From Panorpa germanica (taxonomy: Eukaryota > Arthropoda > Insecta > Mecoptera > Panorpidae): DNA of 64,000 nucleotides. Below, in pieces: positions 12,101-24,010 of this stretch. The notes below the pieces were generated by a model, which saw only the letters and a list, made by a program, of their open reading frames with translations, ran no database searches and was not told where the DNA came from. A program made the position numbers and the translations under genes. The number at the start of each line of letters is the position of its first letter. Position 1 is the stretch's first letter. The stretch covers positions 310,001 to 374,000 of the forward strand of contig OY783208.1 in NCBI GenBank assembly GCA_963678705.1, read 5' to 3'.

Positions 12101-14433
12101 AGTTTTCGCTTTCCAGGTAATACATTTTAAATTAGATACCATACCACAAAAAGTTCTGCATTTAAATTATATAGGTAGATGTCTTTGATAAGGTTCTATT
12201 CTTAGCTAATTAAATAATAATTTTCTAGGTTCTTCCTGTAATCTTCTTCTTCAGCTTTATGATTAGTGTCTTGTACTATTGGGGGGCCATGCAGTGGATA
12301 GTTATGAAGCTAGGATGGATCCTACAATCTATTCTTGGTACAACTGTCTGCGAGAGTGTTAATTCTTCAGCAAATATCTTCTTGGGAATGGTAAAAATAA
12401 CCAATGGGCTTGTGTCCTCATTTTTTAGTGGTCGATTTTTCAATTGTTGATTGAACTTGATGTTAATAAATGTGTATTGGCGTGTCTATTTTATTAAATA
12501 TCTAAATGTTGACGGAGATATAGCAATTAAAAGTTTGAATTGTAGTTTTAGCGCTAGAAATGGTCGGCCATATTTGTATGACATGAAATGCATTTTAACG
12601 TCAATTATTTGTTGAGTAGGTCAGTGCTGTGGTAATGTTTTGTAGCTGTTGGTAGTCAAATAATCAAGTCAAGTCAAAGAATAATAAGTTTTCATTTTAT
12701 TTAACCCTGCTAAGGCAGACATAATATTGGAATTTTATTGTTTCTTGAAATAGCTGTAAATAATATTTGATATTTTGATATATAAATACATATAGCAGAG
12801 ATTTATGAGCTGTAAGGTTGACAGCGGTTGTGATGTCATATGCATTTGGAATGTGTACAACGTTGAATCCCTTTAATAATTAAAGAGACACAATGACTTT
12901 TTTAATTGTTAATATCTCTTAACATATAAGGAGTTCTAGTAACCCACTTTATCAATATGTGGTACACTTTTATAGAAATTTAGACATAGGACACAAGCCC
13001 ATTATATTTAGAAGCTAGAAGGATTCCTATTTACGAAAATAATGAATAAAACAATTAAATAGAAGTGCCCCTGATTAGTATGCAATGTATTTAACGCCAA
13101 AATGTTTTTCAGAGCGAATCGCCGTTATTAATTAAGCCGTATATTAAAGACTTAACAAAGTCTGAAATCCATGCAATTATGGCTTCCGGTTTTGCTACAG
13201 TATCCGGTAAAAATCTTATTTACTATAAGTAACACTTCAAGTGACGGTCACTATATTTTTGTTTCTTTGTTTACAGGTACAGTCCTGGCTGCCTATATTA
13301 GTTTCGGAGCTGAGGCGTCACATTTAATAACATCTAGTGTATTAGCTGCGCCAGGAGCACTATGCTTCAGCAAATTATTTTTCCCTGAAACACAGAAATC
13401 AAAAACTACTTCGGAAAATATTGAAATTGCAAAAGCGTAAGTGACAGTGGTTTAGATATTAGATAATATGTTGGTAATAAAGATATCTGCTTATTATTGT
13501 GTTGTGATTCTAGAACAGACAGTTCAGTTCTCGATGCTGCCACCAATGGCGCTCTAACTGCTATCAGTTTGGTGCTTGGAATCATTGCAAATATCGTGGC
13601 TTTTGTTTCCTTTGTAACTTTTCTTAATGGAATTGTTAGCTGGCTTGGAGTTCTTCTAGGGAATGATGACATCACATTTCAGAAAATCTTCAGTTATATC
13701 TTCACGCCGCTGAGTTGGATCATGGGTAATTGCCGCCAATATTCAAAAACTTCTTGTGGCTAGTTTCCAATAAGTATTAATTCTTTTCAGGTGTTGATTG
13801 GGTAGAATGTGAATACGTGGGAGAACTTATTGGGCTCAAGACAATTGTTAATGAGTTTGCAGCGTATAAAAGGTTAGGCGAGTTAAAAGAAGCTGGGTTC
13901 CTGTCGGTAAGTTAGAAATTATGGTTTGGATATTTGATAAAATTTTGTAATTTTAGAAGAGTATACATTTGTTGGTTTAAATTCCAAACGTAATGCAGGA
14001 ACTTCATGAAAATTTGATGTGTTATAAAAATCGTAGTCACAGACGTCATAAAGAAAAATGAACATTATTGATCACGTCGTTATCGAGATATTGCTATTTA
14101 AAATGTGAATTTTTCAGCCCAGGAGTGCAGCGATTGCAACATACGCAATTTGTGGGTTTGCCAACCCTAGTTCCTTAGGTATAATGATTGGGGCCCTCGG
14201 AGCTATGGCCCCCGCAAAGAAACCGGATATTACGTCGGTTGCAATCAGGGCCTTCATCACCGGAAGCGCTGTTTGCTTTCTGACGGCCAGTATAGCAGGT
14301 AGAGTACTAATTTAAAAAATTCTGCACAGTTCGGATTTCTTTTACCAATTATTTGCATTTTCCAGGGCTTCTTATGGATGGTGACAGTTTCCCCACACCG
14401 GAAGTGACTACCATAGCAACATTAATTTCTTAG
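6111..14433 (+). CDS. Concentrative nucleoside transporter (SLC28/CNT family)
   Basis: Multi-pass plasma-membrane cation-coupled nucleoside importer. Fourteen exons: 6111-6143, 8932-9003, 9862-10054, 10213-10387, 11315-11468, 11601-11692, 12011-12116, 12229-12390, 13113-13206, 13277-13436, 13514-13725, 13791-13906, 14118-14298, 14366-14433. Coding sum 1815 nt, 605 aa, with all phases consistent; usual family length is about 600-700. The cytosolic N-terminus is acidic/basic, then come hydrophobic helices from about residue 80. Family signatures include [93 protein letters not shown] and [20 protein letters not shown]. The position usually reading GQTEAP reads GMSESP, split across the exon 8/9 junction. 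Introns are loaded with mobile elements. Ion and substrate preference cannot be read from sequence alone. Confidence 0.95.
6480..6965 (-). repeat. Family C interspersed repeat, reversed copy
   Basis: Near-identical in reverse to 27030-27495, 49815-50222 and 60905-61310. It contains the segments cctgcagaaacttatcaact and gtgacgtcaccggagattcg. It lies in intron 1 of the nucleoside transporter. A ~70-codon frame (6731-6519, minus) beginning [14 protein letters not shown] stays open in three of the copies. Confidence 0.7.
7258..8105 (+). mobile_element. 3' end of a non-LTR retrotransposon (5'-truncated)
   Basis: Frame 7258-7575 encodes the C-terminus of a non-LTR retrotransposon ORF2. It includes a zinc-binding [18 protein letters not shown] segment (C-x2-C-xn-H-x4-C) typical of the region after reverse transcriptase/RNase H in R1/I/Jockey-like elements. 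Base use (purine-rich, GAGGAAAG) is clearly unlike the neighbourhood. A 3' UTR-like stretch follows, with a ~75-bp near-duplicate (about 7735-7805 and 7890-7960, sharing gagggtcaagagaagaagaa), ending near aataaaatatgtaaaataat. It sits in intron 1 of the transporter. Upstream reverse transcriptase sequence is absent. Confidence 0.7.
8519..8823. mobile_element. Family B palindromic MITE
   Basis: Terminal inverted repeats start TGTGCGAGAGAGAAAGGTAT and end with the complement. Inner arms continue as TTCTCTATGCGCATGCGTCG and its inverse, so about 80 bp at each end can fold back. Related copies lie at 40427-40756 and 42793-43183, with a fragment at 48373-48430. No coding capacity. In intron 1 of the transporter. 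Confidence 0.85.
9030..9841 (+). mobile_element. Family A element, long version, in transporter intron 2
   Basis: Contains the core (gacggagatatagcaattaa, agcgctagaaatggtcggcc), the GC-richer long module in this orientation (gtggtgggtggacgctgata) and the tail (aaccctgctaaggcagacat). It lacks both intact GGGCTTGTGTCC ends. It fills nearly all of intron 2 (9004-9861), stopping just before the exon 3 acceptor. Confidence 0.7.
10440..11115 (+). repeat. Family E interspersed repeat in transporter intron 4
   Basis: Begins near ctagagtttacccccgactt and contains atttatgcgttatttgacca and a C-rich segment cctctgggcccccgaatttc. The same sequence recurs at 25570-26190 (same strand) and 62490-63235 (reversed), with partial matches at 31175-31250 and 36010-36260. 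Non-coding. Confidence 0.7.
12403..13003 (+). mobile_element. Family A MITE, complete copy, in transporter intron 8
   Basis: Complete element of about 600 bp with inverted ends AATGGGCTTGTGTCCT and AGGACACAAGCCCATT. It starts only 12 nt after the exon 8 boundary. The rest of the intron (13004-13112) is ordinary AT-rich sequence, so the element landed immediately downstream of the splice donor. Confidence 0.85.
13955..14117 (+). repeat. Repeat segment forming the 3' half of transporter intron 12
   Basis: About 160 bp (from agtatacatttgttggttta to atttaaaatgtgaattt) closely matches 58250-58405, which is joined there to a family A copy. Here the repeat runs directly into the splice acceptor TTTTTCAG at 14110-14117. 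Confidence 0.65.
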
Positions 14434-14867
14434 TTAACAAATTACTTAAATATATTATATACTTAATATAAAGAATTATATAAAAATGTATTTATTTTTA
14501 TAATGCTGTGTTTTAATTATTAGTTGAACTATGGGTATGTACCGCGCCTGAATTATAGGCAACTTAACATACTTCTCATTTCTCTTCGTCCCATTGCCTA
14601 GCAACGAGTGTGTGTAACAAGTTTGTTATAGAAAGAGAAACTTCTAGAGCGATGAACATTTCTTTGCTAATCCTTATTTCTTTTTTGCTAATTTTTAATA
14701 GGGTAATATCCGCTACACGGTAAATTGATAAATTGTTTAATTAAAATTTTAAATATGTACAATTTTCTGGCTTTTTGTAAACATTTCTATATTTATAGGC
14801 TTTTTCAAAAAAAAAAGTTTATTTGTTTTTCACGGTTTGATGCAACTGCTTTATTACACTTTCTATG
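14434..14867. other. 3' flank of the nucleoside transporter
   Basis: AT-rich. AATATA/ATAAAA-like motifs follow the stop within about 60 bp and could serve in 3' end formation. No gene seen. The foldback element begins at its right edge. Confidence 0.35.
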
Positions 14868-14991
14868 CGACCTTTTTTAAATTCATGGACATTTTTTTCT
14901 AGAGAAAATTTAGGATCTTTGAAAATTTTGGATGCAGTTATATCCACTAAACTTTATGAAGACGAACTGCGTTAAAAAATTATATATAGTA

Positions 14992-15690
14992 TAGTAGGAC
15001 AATAAAAGAGTACATTCATTTATATAGACAGCAGTCAGTTGACTTTAGTAGTGTGTGGGTGATGGGTTGCATCGAATCAGGCGTTACAATAATAAAAATA
15101 TAAAATACGTCACTCGAAGTGTTACTAAATAAAAACGCTGTACATGCGTTAATTATTAATCTTATTAATTAATATCTTAAGACAATGTTGAAAATAATTA
15201 ATGTTTAGTTAGCAAGATAAAGAAATCATAGAAACAAATGAAAAACATTGCGCAACAAATTAGGTTTATGGACATCACTGTGCCTGCATGTTATGCAACT
15301 AAAGTAACACCACAATTAGAACACGCTGTCACGTCCAAGTAATATACAAGATTTAACTTCTATTATTTTAGCTGGTACATTGAACCTGCTGTGTTTATAA
15401 CAAGTTTATGATTCAAATTTCCCGCGGTATACCTATAGACAATTTCATTGGTTGGTTTTTAAATGAATATGTTAATGGTGTTTATACTATTACCATACAT
15501 TAATTAATTTGCATAAATGTGTCATTTTTAGCCATCTGGGTATTTGGAAAGATAACGCAAATAAAACAGAGAAATAATATGACAAGAAATTAAATTAAAT
15601 TAGATTAGGAAAGCAATAGTAAGTTTATTATTTTATAAAACACATTTCCTCCTTGTTTCTTGAATATGTAGCTATTAAAATCAGAATTTA
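14992..15690. repeat. Left unique flank of the foldback element
   Basis: Single-copy sequence whose reverse complement is at about 23305-24010 with only scattered differences (for example ctggtacattgaacctgctg here and cagcaggttcaatgtaccag there). It separates the outer monomer from the tandem array. Confidence 0.85.
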
Positions 15691-18600
15691 AAGAAAAATT
15701 ATTCATTTCTTAATATTTTTTGATGCAGTTATATTCGTTTATATTTAAGAAGACGAACTGCATTAAATTTTTTTAAATATCTTAAGTATTTTGGATTTTA
15801 TAGGGGGTTCTAAAAATTCATGGACTTTTTTTTTAAAAAGAAAAATTATTGATTTCCTAATATTTTTTGATGCAGTTATATTCATTTATATTTAAGAAGA
15901 CGAACTGCATTAGAATTTTTTTAATATCTTAAATATTTTGGATTTTATAGGGGGTTCTAAAAATTCATGGACTTTTTTTTTAAAAAGAAAAATTATTGAT
16001 TTCTTAATATTTTTTGATGCAGTTATATTCATTTATATTTAAGAAGACGAACTGCATTAGAATTTTTTAAACATCTTAAATATTTTGGATTTTATAGGGA
16101 GTTCTAAAAATTCATGGACTTTTTTTTTAAAAAGAAAAATTATTGATTTCTTAATATATTTTGATGCAGTTATATTCATTTATATTTAAGAAGACGAACT
16201 GCATTAGAATTTTTTAAACATCTTAAATATTTTGGATTTTATAGGGAGTTCTAAAAATTCATGGACTTTTTTTTTAAAAAGAAAAATTATTGATTTCTTA
16301 ATATTTTTTGATGCAGTTATATTCATTTATATTTAAGAAGACGAACTGCATTAGAATTTTTTTAATATCTTAAATATTTTGGATTTTATAGGGGGTTCTA
16401 AAAATTCATGGACTTTTTTTTTAAAAAGAAAAATTATTGATTTCTTAATATTTTTTGATGCAGTTATATTCATTTATATTTAAGAAGACGAACTGCATTA
16501 GAATTTTTTTAATATCTTAAATATTTTGGATTTTATAGGGGGTTCTAAAAATTCATGGACTTTTTTTTTAAAAAGAAAAATTATTGATTTCTTAATATTT
16601 TTTGATGCAGTTATATTCATTTATATTTAAGAAGACGAACTGCATTAGAATTTTTTAAATATCTTAAATATTTTGGATTTTATAGGGGGTTCTAAAAATT
16701 CATGGACTTTTTTTTTAAAAAGAAGAATTATTGATTTCTTAATATATTTTGATGCAGTTATATTCATTTATATTTAAGAAGACGAACTGCATTAGAATTT
16801 TTGAAATATCTTAAATATTTTGGATTTTATAGGGGGTTCTAAAAATTCATGGACTTTTTTTTTAAAAAGAAAAATTATTGATTTCTTAATATATTTTGAT
16901 GCAGTTATATTCATTTATATTTAAGAAGACGAACTGCATTAAAATTTTTTAAATATCTTAAATATTTTGGATTTTATAGGGAGTTCTAAAAATTCATGGA
17001 CTTTTTTTTTAAAAAGAAAAATTATTGATTTCCTAATATTTTTTGATGCAGTTATATTCATTTATATTTAAGAAGACGAACTGCATTAGAATTTTTTAAA
17101 TATCTTAAATATTTTAGATTTTATAGGGGGTTCTAAAAATTCATGGCCTTTTTTTTTAAAAAGAAAAATTATTGATTTCTTAATATTTTTTGATGCAGTT
17201 ATATTCATTTATATTTAAGAAGACGAACTGCATTAGAATTTTTTTAATATCTTATATATTTTGGATTTTATAGGGGGTCTAAAAATTCATGGACTTTTTT
17301 TTTAAAAAGAAAAATTATTGATTTCTTAATATTTTTTGATGCAGTTATATTCATTTATATTTAAGAAGACGAACTGCATTAGAATTTTTTTAATATCTTA
17401 AATATTTTGGATTTTATAGGGAGTTCTAAAAATTCATGGACTTTTTTTTTAAAAAGAAAAATTATTGATTTCTTAATATTTTTTGATGCAGTTATATTCA
17501 TTTATATTTAAGAAGACGAACTGCATTAGAATTTTTTAAATATCTTAAATATTTTGGATTTTATAGGGAGTTCTAAAAATTCATGGACTTTTTTTTTAAA
17601 AAGAAAAATTATTGATTTCTTAATATTTTTTGATGCAGTTATATTCATTTATATTTAAGAAGACGAACTGCATTGGAATTTTTTAAAATATCTTAAATAT
17701 TTTGGATTTTATATGGGGTTCTAAAAATTCATGGACTTTTCTTTAAAAAAGAAAAATTATTGATTTCTTAATATTTTTTGAAGCAGTTATATTCATTTAT
17801 ATTTAAGAAGACGAACTGCATTAAAATTTTTTAAATATCTTAAATATTTTGGATTTTATAAGGGGTTCTAAAAATTCATGGACTTTTTTTTTAAAAAGAA
17901 AAATTATTGATTTCCTAATATTTTTTGAAGCAGTTTAATTCATTTATATTTAAGAAGACGAACTGCATTAAAATTCTTTAAATATCTTAAATATTTTGGA
18001 TTTTATAGGGGGTTCTAAAAATTCATGGACTTTTTTTTTAAAAAGAAAAATTATTGATTTCTTAATATTTTTTGATGCAGTTATATTCATTTATATTTAA
18101 GAAGACGAACTGCATTAGAATTTTTTTAATATCTTATATATTTTGGATTTTATAGGGGGTTCTAAAAGTTCATGGACTTTTTTTTTAAAAAGAAAAATTA
18201 CTGATTTCTTAATATTTTCTGATGCAGTTATATTCATTTATATTTAAGAAGACGAACTGCATTAGAATTTTTTAAATATCTTAAATATTTTGGATTTTAT
18301 AGGGGGTTCTAAAAATTCATGGACTTTTTTTTTAAAAAGAAAAATTATTGATTTCTTAATATTTTTTGATGCAGTTATATTCATTTATATTTAAGAAGAC
18401 GAACTGCATTAGAATTTTTTTAATATTTTATATATTTTGGATTTTATAGGGGGTTCTAAAAATTCATGGACTTTTTTTTTAAAAAGAAAAATTATTGATT
18501 TCTTAATATTTTTTGATGCAGTTATATTCATTTATATTTAAGAAGACGAAGTGCATTAGAATTTTTTTAATATCTTAAATATTTTGGATTTTATAGGGGG

Positions 18601-19190
18601 TTCTAAAAATTCATGGACTTTTTTTTTAAAAAGAAAAATTATTGATTTCTTAATATTTTTTGATGCAGTTATATCCATTTATATTTAAAAAGACGAACTG
18701 CATTAAATTTTTTAAAATAATTTAGATATTTTGGATTTTATAAGGGTTTCTAAAAATTCATGGACTTTTTTTTTAAAAAGGAAAATTATTGATTTCTTAA
18801 TATTTTTTGATGCAGTTATATTCATTTATATTTAAGAAGACGAAGTGCATTAGAATTTTTTTAATATCTTAAATATTTTGGATTTTATAGGGGGTTCTAA
18901 AAATTCATGGACTTTTTTTTTAAAAAGAAAAATTATTGATTTCTTAATATTTTTTGATGCAGTTATATCCATTTATATTTAAAAAGACGAACTGCATTAA
19001 ATTTTTTAAAATAATTTAGATATTTTGGATTTTATAAGGGTTTCTAAAAATTCATGGACTTTTTTTTTAAAAAGGAAAATTATTGATTTCTTAAAATTTT
19101 TTGATGCAGTTATATTCATTTATATTTAAGAAGACGAACTGCTTTAAAAAATTTGAAAAATCTCAAGTAGTTTGGATTTTCTAGGGGTTG
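15691..19190 (+). repeat. Forward array: 24 monomers of 147 bp
   Basis: The marker GATGCAGTTATATTCATT recurs at 15722, 15869, 16016, 16163, 16310, 16457, 16604 and onward to 19103, a distance of exactly 23 x 147 bp. Each monomer has an A/T-tract module (gactttttttttaaaaagaa), a TATAGGGGGTTCTAAAAATT module, and a short dyad TGCAGTT ... AACTGCA enclosing about 25 bp. Divergence is low, with a few shared variants; the last four full monomers form a 294-bp two-monomer higher-order repeat. Confidence 0.95.
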
Positions 19191-19214
19191 CTAAAAATTA
19201 ATGGACACAATAAG

Positions 19215-22200
19215 GATCCCCTTATAAAATCCAAAATACTTAAGATTTTTCAAAAATTTTAATGCAGTTCGTCTTCTTAAATATAAACGAATATAACTGC
19301 ATCAAAAAATATTAAGAAATCAATAATTTTTCTTTTTAAAAAAAAAGTCCATGAATTTTTAGAACCCCCTATAAAATCCAAAATATATAAGATATTAAAA
19401 AAATTCTAATGCAGTTCGTCTACTTAAATATAAATGAATATAACTGCATCAAAAAATATTAAGAAATCAATAATTTTTCTTTTTAAAAAAAAAGTCCATG
19501 AATTTTTAGAACCCCCTATAAAATCCAAAATATATAAGATATTAAAAAAATTCTAATGCAGTTCGTCTACTTAAATATAAATGAATATAACTGCATCAAA
19601 AAATATTAAGAAATCAATAATTTTTCTTTTTAAAAAAAAAGTCCATGAATTTTTAGAACCCCCTATAAAATCCAAAATATTTAAGATATTAAAAAAATTC
19701 TAATGCAGTTCGTCTTCTTAAATATAAATGAATATAACTGCATCAAAAAATATTAAGAAATCAATAATTTTTCTTTTTAAAAAAAAAGTCCATGAATTTT
19801 TAGAACCCCCTATAAAATCCAAAATATATAAGATATTAAAAAAATTCTAATGCAGTTCGTCTACTTAAATATAAATGAATATAACTGCATCAAAAAATAT
19901 TAAGAAATCAATAATTTTTCTTTTTAAAAAAAAAGTCCATGAATTTTTAGAACCCCCTATAAAATCCAAAATATTTAAGATATTAAAAAAATTCTAATGC
20001 AGTTCGTCTTCTTAAATATAAATGAATATAACTGCATCAAAAAATATTAAGAAATCAATAATTTTTCTTTTTAAAAAAAAAGTCCATGAATTTTTAGAAC
20101 CCCCTATAAAATCCAAAATATTTAAGATATTAAAAAAATTCTAATGCAGTTCGTCTTCTTAAATATAAATGAATATAACTGCATCAAAAAATATTAAGAA
20201 ATCAATAATTTTTCTTTTTAAAAAAAAAGTCCATGAATTTTTAGAACCCCCTATAAAATCCAAAATATTTAAGATATTAAAAAAATTCTAATGCAGTTCG
20301 TCTTCTTAAATATAAATGAATATAACTGCATCAAAAAATATTAAGAAATCAATAATTTTTCTTTTTAAAAAAAAAGTCCATGAATTTTTAGAACCCCCTA
20401 TAAAATCCAAAATATTTAAGATATTAAAAAAATTCTAATGCAGTTCGTCTTCTTAAATATAAATGAATATAACTGCATCAAAAAATATTAAGAAATCAAT
20501 AATTTTTCTTTTTAAAAAAAAAGTCCATGAATTTTTAGAACCCCCTATAAAATCCAAAATATTTAAGATATTAAAAAAATTCTAATGCAGTTCGTCTTCT
20601 TAAATATAAATGAATATAACTGCATCAAAAAATATTAAGAAATCAATAATTTTTCTTTTTAAAAAAAAAGTCCATGAATTTTTAGAACCCCCTATAAAAT
20701 CCAAAATATTTAAGATATTAAAAAAATTCTAATGCAGTTCGTCTTCTTAAATATAAATGAATATAACTGCATCAAAAAATATTAAGAAATCAATAATTTT
20801 TCTTTTTAAAAAAAAAGTCCATGAATTTTTAGAACCCCCTATAAAATCCAAAATATTTAAGATATTAAAAAAATTCTAATGCAGTTCGTCTTCTTAAAAA
20901 TAAATGAATATAACTGCATCAAAAAATATTAAGAAATCAATAATTTTTCTTTTTAAAAAAAAAGTCCATGAATTTTTAGAACCCCCTATAAAATCCAAAA
21001 TATTTAAGATATTAAAAAAATTCTAATGCAGTTCGTCTTCTTAAATATAAATGAATATAACTGCATCAAAAAATATTAAGAAATCAATAATTTTTCTTTT
21101 TAAAAAAAAAGTCCATGAATTTTTAGAACCCCCTATAAAATCCAAAATATATAAGATATTAAAAAAATTCTAATGCAGTTCGTCTACTTAAATATAAATG
21201 AATATAACTGCATCAAAAAATATTAAGAAATCAATAATTTTTCTTTTTAAAAAAAAAGTCCATGAATTTTTAGAACCCCCTATAAAATCCAAAATATTTA
21301 AGATATTAAAAAAATTCTAATGCAGTTCGTCTTCTTAAATATAAATGAATATAACTGCATCAAAAAATATTAAGAAATCAATAATTTTTCTTTTTAAAAA
21401 AAAAGTCCATGAATTTTTAGAACCCCCTATAAAATCCAAAATATTTAAGATATTAAAAAAATTCTAATGCAGTTCGTCTTTTTAAATATAAATGAATATA
21501 ACTGCATCAAAAAATATTAAGAAATCAATAATTTTTCTTTTTAAAAAAAAAGTCCATGAATTTTTAGAACCCCCTATAAAATCCAAAATATATAAGATAT
21601 TAAAAAAATTCTAATGCAGTTCGTCTACTTAAATATAAATGAATATAACTGCATCAAAAAATATTAAGAAATCAATAATTTTTCTTTTTAAAAAAAAAGT
21701 CCATGAATTTTTAGAACCCCCTATAAAATCCAAAATATTTAAGATATTAAAAAAATTCTAATGCAGTTCGTCTTCTTAAATATAAATGAATATAACTGCA
21801 TCAAAAAATATTAAGAAATCAATAATTTTTCTTTTAAAAAAAAAAGTCCATGAATTTTTAGAACCCCCTATAAAATCCAAAATATTTAAGATATTAAAAA
21901 ATTTTTAATGCAGTTCGTCTTCTTAAATATAAATGGATATAACTGCATCAAAAAATATTAAGAAATCAATAATTTTCCTTTTTGAAAAAAAGTCCATGAA
22001 TTTTTAGAACCCCCTATAAAATCCAAAATATTTAAGATATTAAAACTTTTTTAATGCAGTTCGTCTTCTTAAATATAAATAAATATAACTGCATCAAAAA
22101 ATTTTAAGAAATCAATAATTTTCCTTTTTAAAAGAAAAGTCCATGAATTTTTAGAACCCCCTATAAAATCCAAAATATATAAGATATTAAAAAAATTCTA

Positions 22201-23300
22201 ATGCAGTTCGTCTTCCTAAATATAAATAAATATAACTGCATCAAAAAATTTTAAGAAATCAATAATTTTCCTTTTTAAAAGAAAAGTCCATGAATTTTTA
22301 GAACCCCCTATAAAATCCAAAATATATAAGATATTAAAAAAATTCTAATGCAGTTCGTCTTCCTAAATATAAATGAATATAACTGCATCAAAAAATATTA
22401 AGAAATCAATAATTTTTCTTTTTTAAAAAAAAGTCCATGAATTTTTAGAACCCCCCATAAAATCCAAAATATTTAAGTTTTTAAAAAAATTCTAATGCAG
22501 TTCGTCTTCTTAAATATAAATGAATATAACTGCATCAAAAAATATTAAGAAATCAATAATTTTTCTTTTTAAAAAAAAAGTCCATGAATTTTTAGAACCC
22601 CCTATAAAATCCAAAATATTTAAGTTTTTAAAAAAATTCTAATGCAGTTCGTCTTCTTAAGTATAAATGAATATAACTGCATCAAAAAATATTAATAAAT
22701 CAATAATTTTTCTTTTTAAAAAAAAAGTCCATGAATTCTTAGAACCCCCTATAAAATCCAAAATATTTAAGTTTTTAAAAAAATTCTAATGCAGTTCGTC
22801 TTCTTAAATATAAATGAATATAACTGCATCAAAAAATATTAAGAAATCAATAATTTTTCTTTTTAAAAAAAAAGTCCATGAATTTTTAGAACCCCCTATA
22901 AAATCCAAAATATTTAAGTTTTTAAAAAAATTCTAATGCAGTTCGTCTTCTTAAGTATAAATGAATATAACTGCATCAAAAAATATTAATAAATCAATAA
23001 TTTTTCTTTTTAAAAAAAAAGTCCATGAATTTTTAGAACCCCCTATAAAATCCAAAATATTTAAGTTTTTAAAAAAATTCTAATGCAGTTCGTCTTCTTA
23101 AATATAAATGAATATAACTGCATCAAAAAATATTAAGAAATCAATAATTTTTCTTTTTAAAAGAAAAGTCTATGAATTTTTAGAACCCCCTATAAAATCC
23201 AAAATACTTAAGATATTTAAAAAAATTTAATGCAGTTCGTCTTGTTAAATATAAATGAATATAACTGCATCAAAAAATATTAAGAAATCAATAATTTTTC
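19215..23300 (-). repeat. Reversed array: 28 monomers of 147 bp
   Basis: The reversed marker AACTGCATCAAAAAAT recurs from about 19296 to 23265, exactly 27 x 147 bp. Many successive monomers are identical, so this array is more homogeneous than the forward one. Variant monomers (AATATATAAG paired with GTCTACTTAA) recur at intervals, and near 22480-23100 two variants alternate (TTAAGTATAAATG with ATTAATAAATC) as a 294-bp higher-order unit. Confidence 0.95.
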
Positions 23301-24010
23301 TTAAAATTCTGATTTTAATAGCTACATATTCAAGAAACATGGAGGAAATGTGTTTTATAAAATAATAAACTTGCTATTGCTTTCCTAATTTAATTTAATT
23401 TAATTTCTTGTCATATTATTTCTCTGTTTTATTTGCGTTATCTTTCCAAATACCCAGATGGCTGAAAATGACGCATTTATGCAAATTAATTAATATATGG
23501 TAATAATATAAACACCATTAACATATTCAATTAAAAACCAACCAATGAAATTGTCTCTAGGTATACCGCGGGAAATTTGAATCATAAACTTGTTATAAAC
23601 ACAGCAGGTTCAATGTACCAGCTAAAATAATAGAAGTTAAATCTTGTATATTACTTGGACGTGACAGCGTGTTCTATTTGTGGTGTAAGTTTAGTTGCAT
23701 AACCTGCAGGCGCAGTGATGTCCATAAACTTAATTTGTTGCGCAAAGTTTTTCATTTGTTTCTATGATTTCTTTATCTTGCTAACTAAACATTAATTATT
23801 TTCAACATTGTCTTAAGATATTAATTAATAAGATTAATAATTAACGCAAGTACAATGTTTTTATTTAGTAACACTTCGAGTGCCGTGTTTTATATTTTTA
23901 TTATTGTAACGCCTGATTCAATGCAACCCATCACACACTACTAAAGTCAACTGACTGCTTTCTATATAAATGAATGTACTATTTTATTGTACTACTACCT
24001 ATATATAATA
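23301..24010. repeat. Right unique flank of the foldback element (inverted)
   Basis: Reverse complement of 14992-15690 with scattered substitutions and small indels. Together with the single outer monomer at 24020-24161 it mirrors the left end. Confidence 0.85.
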
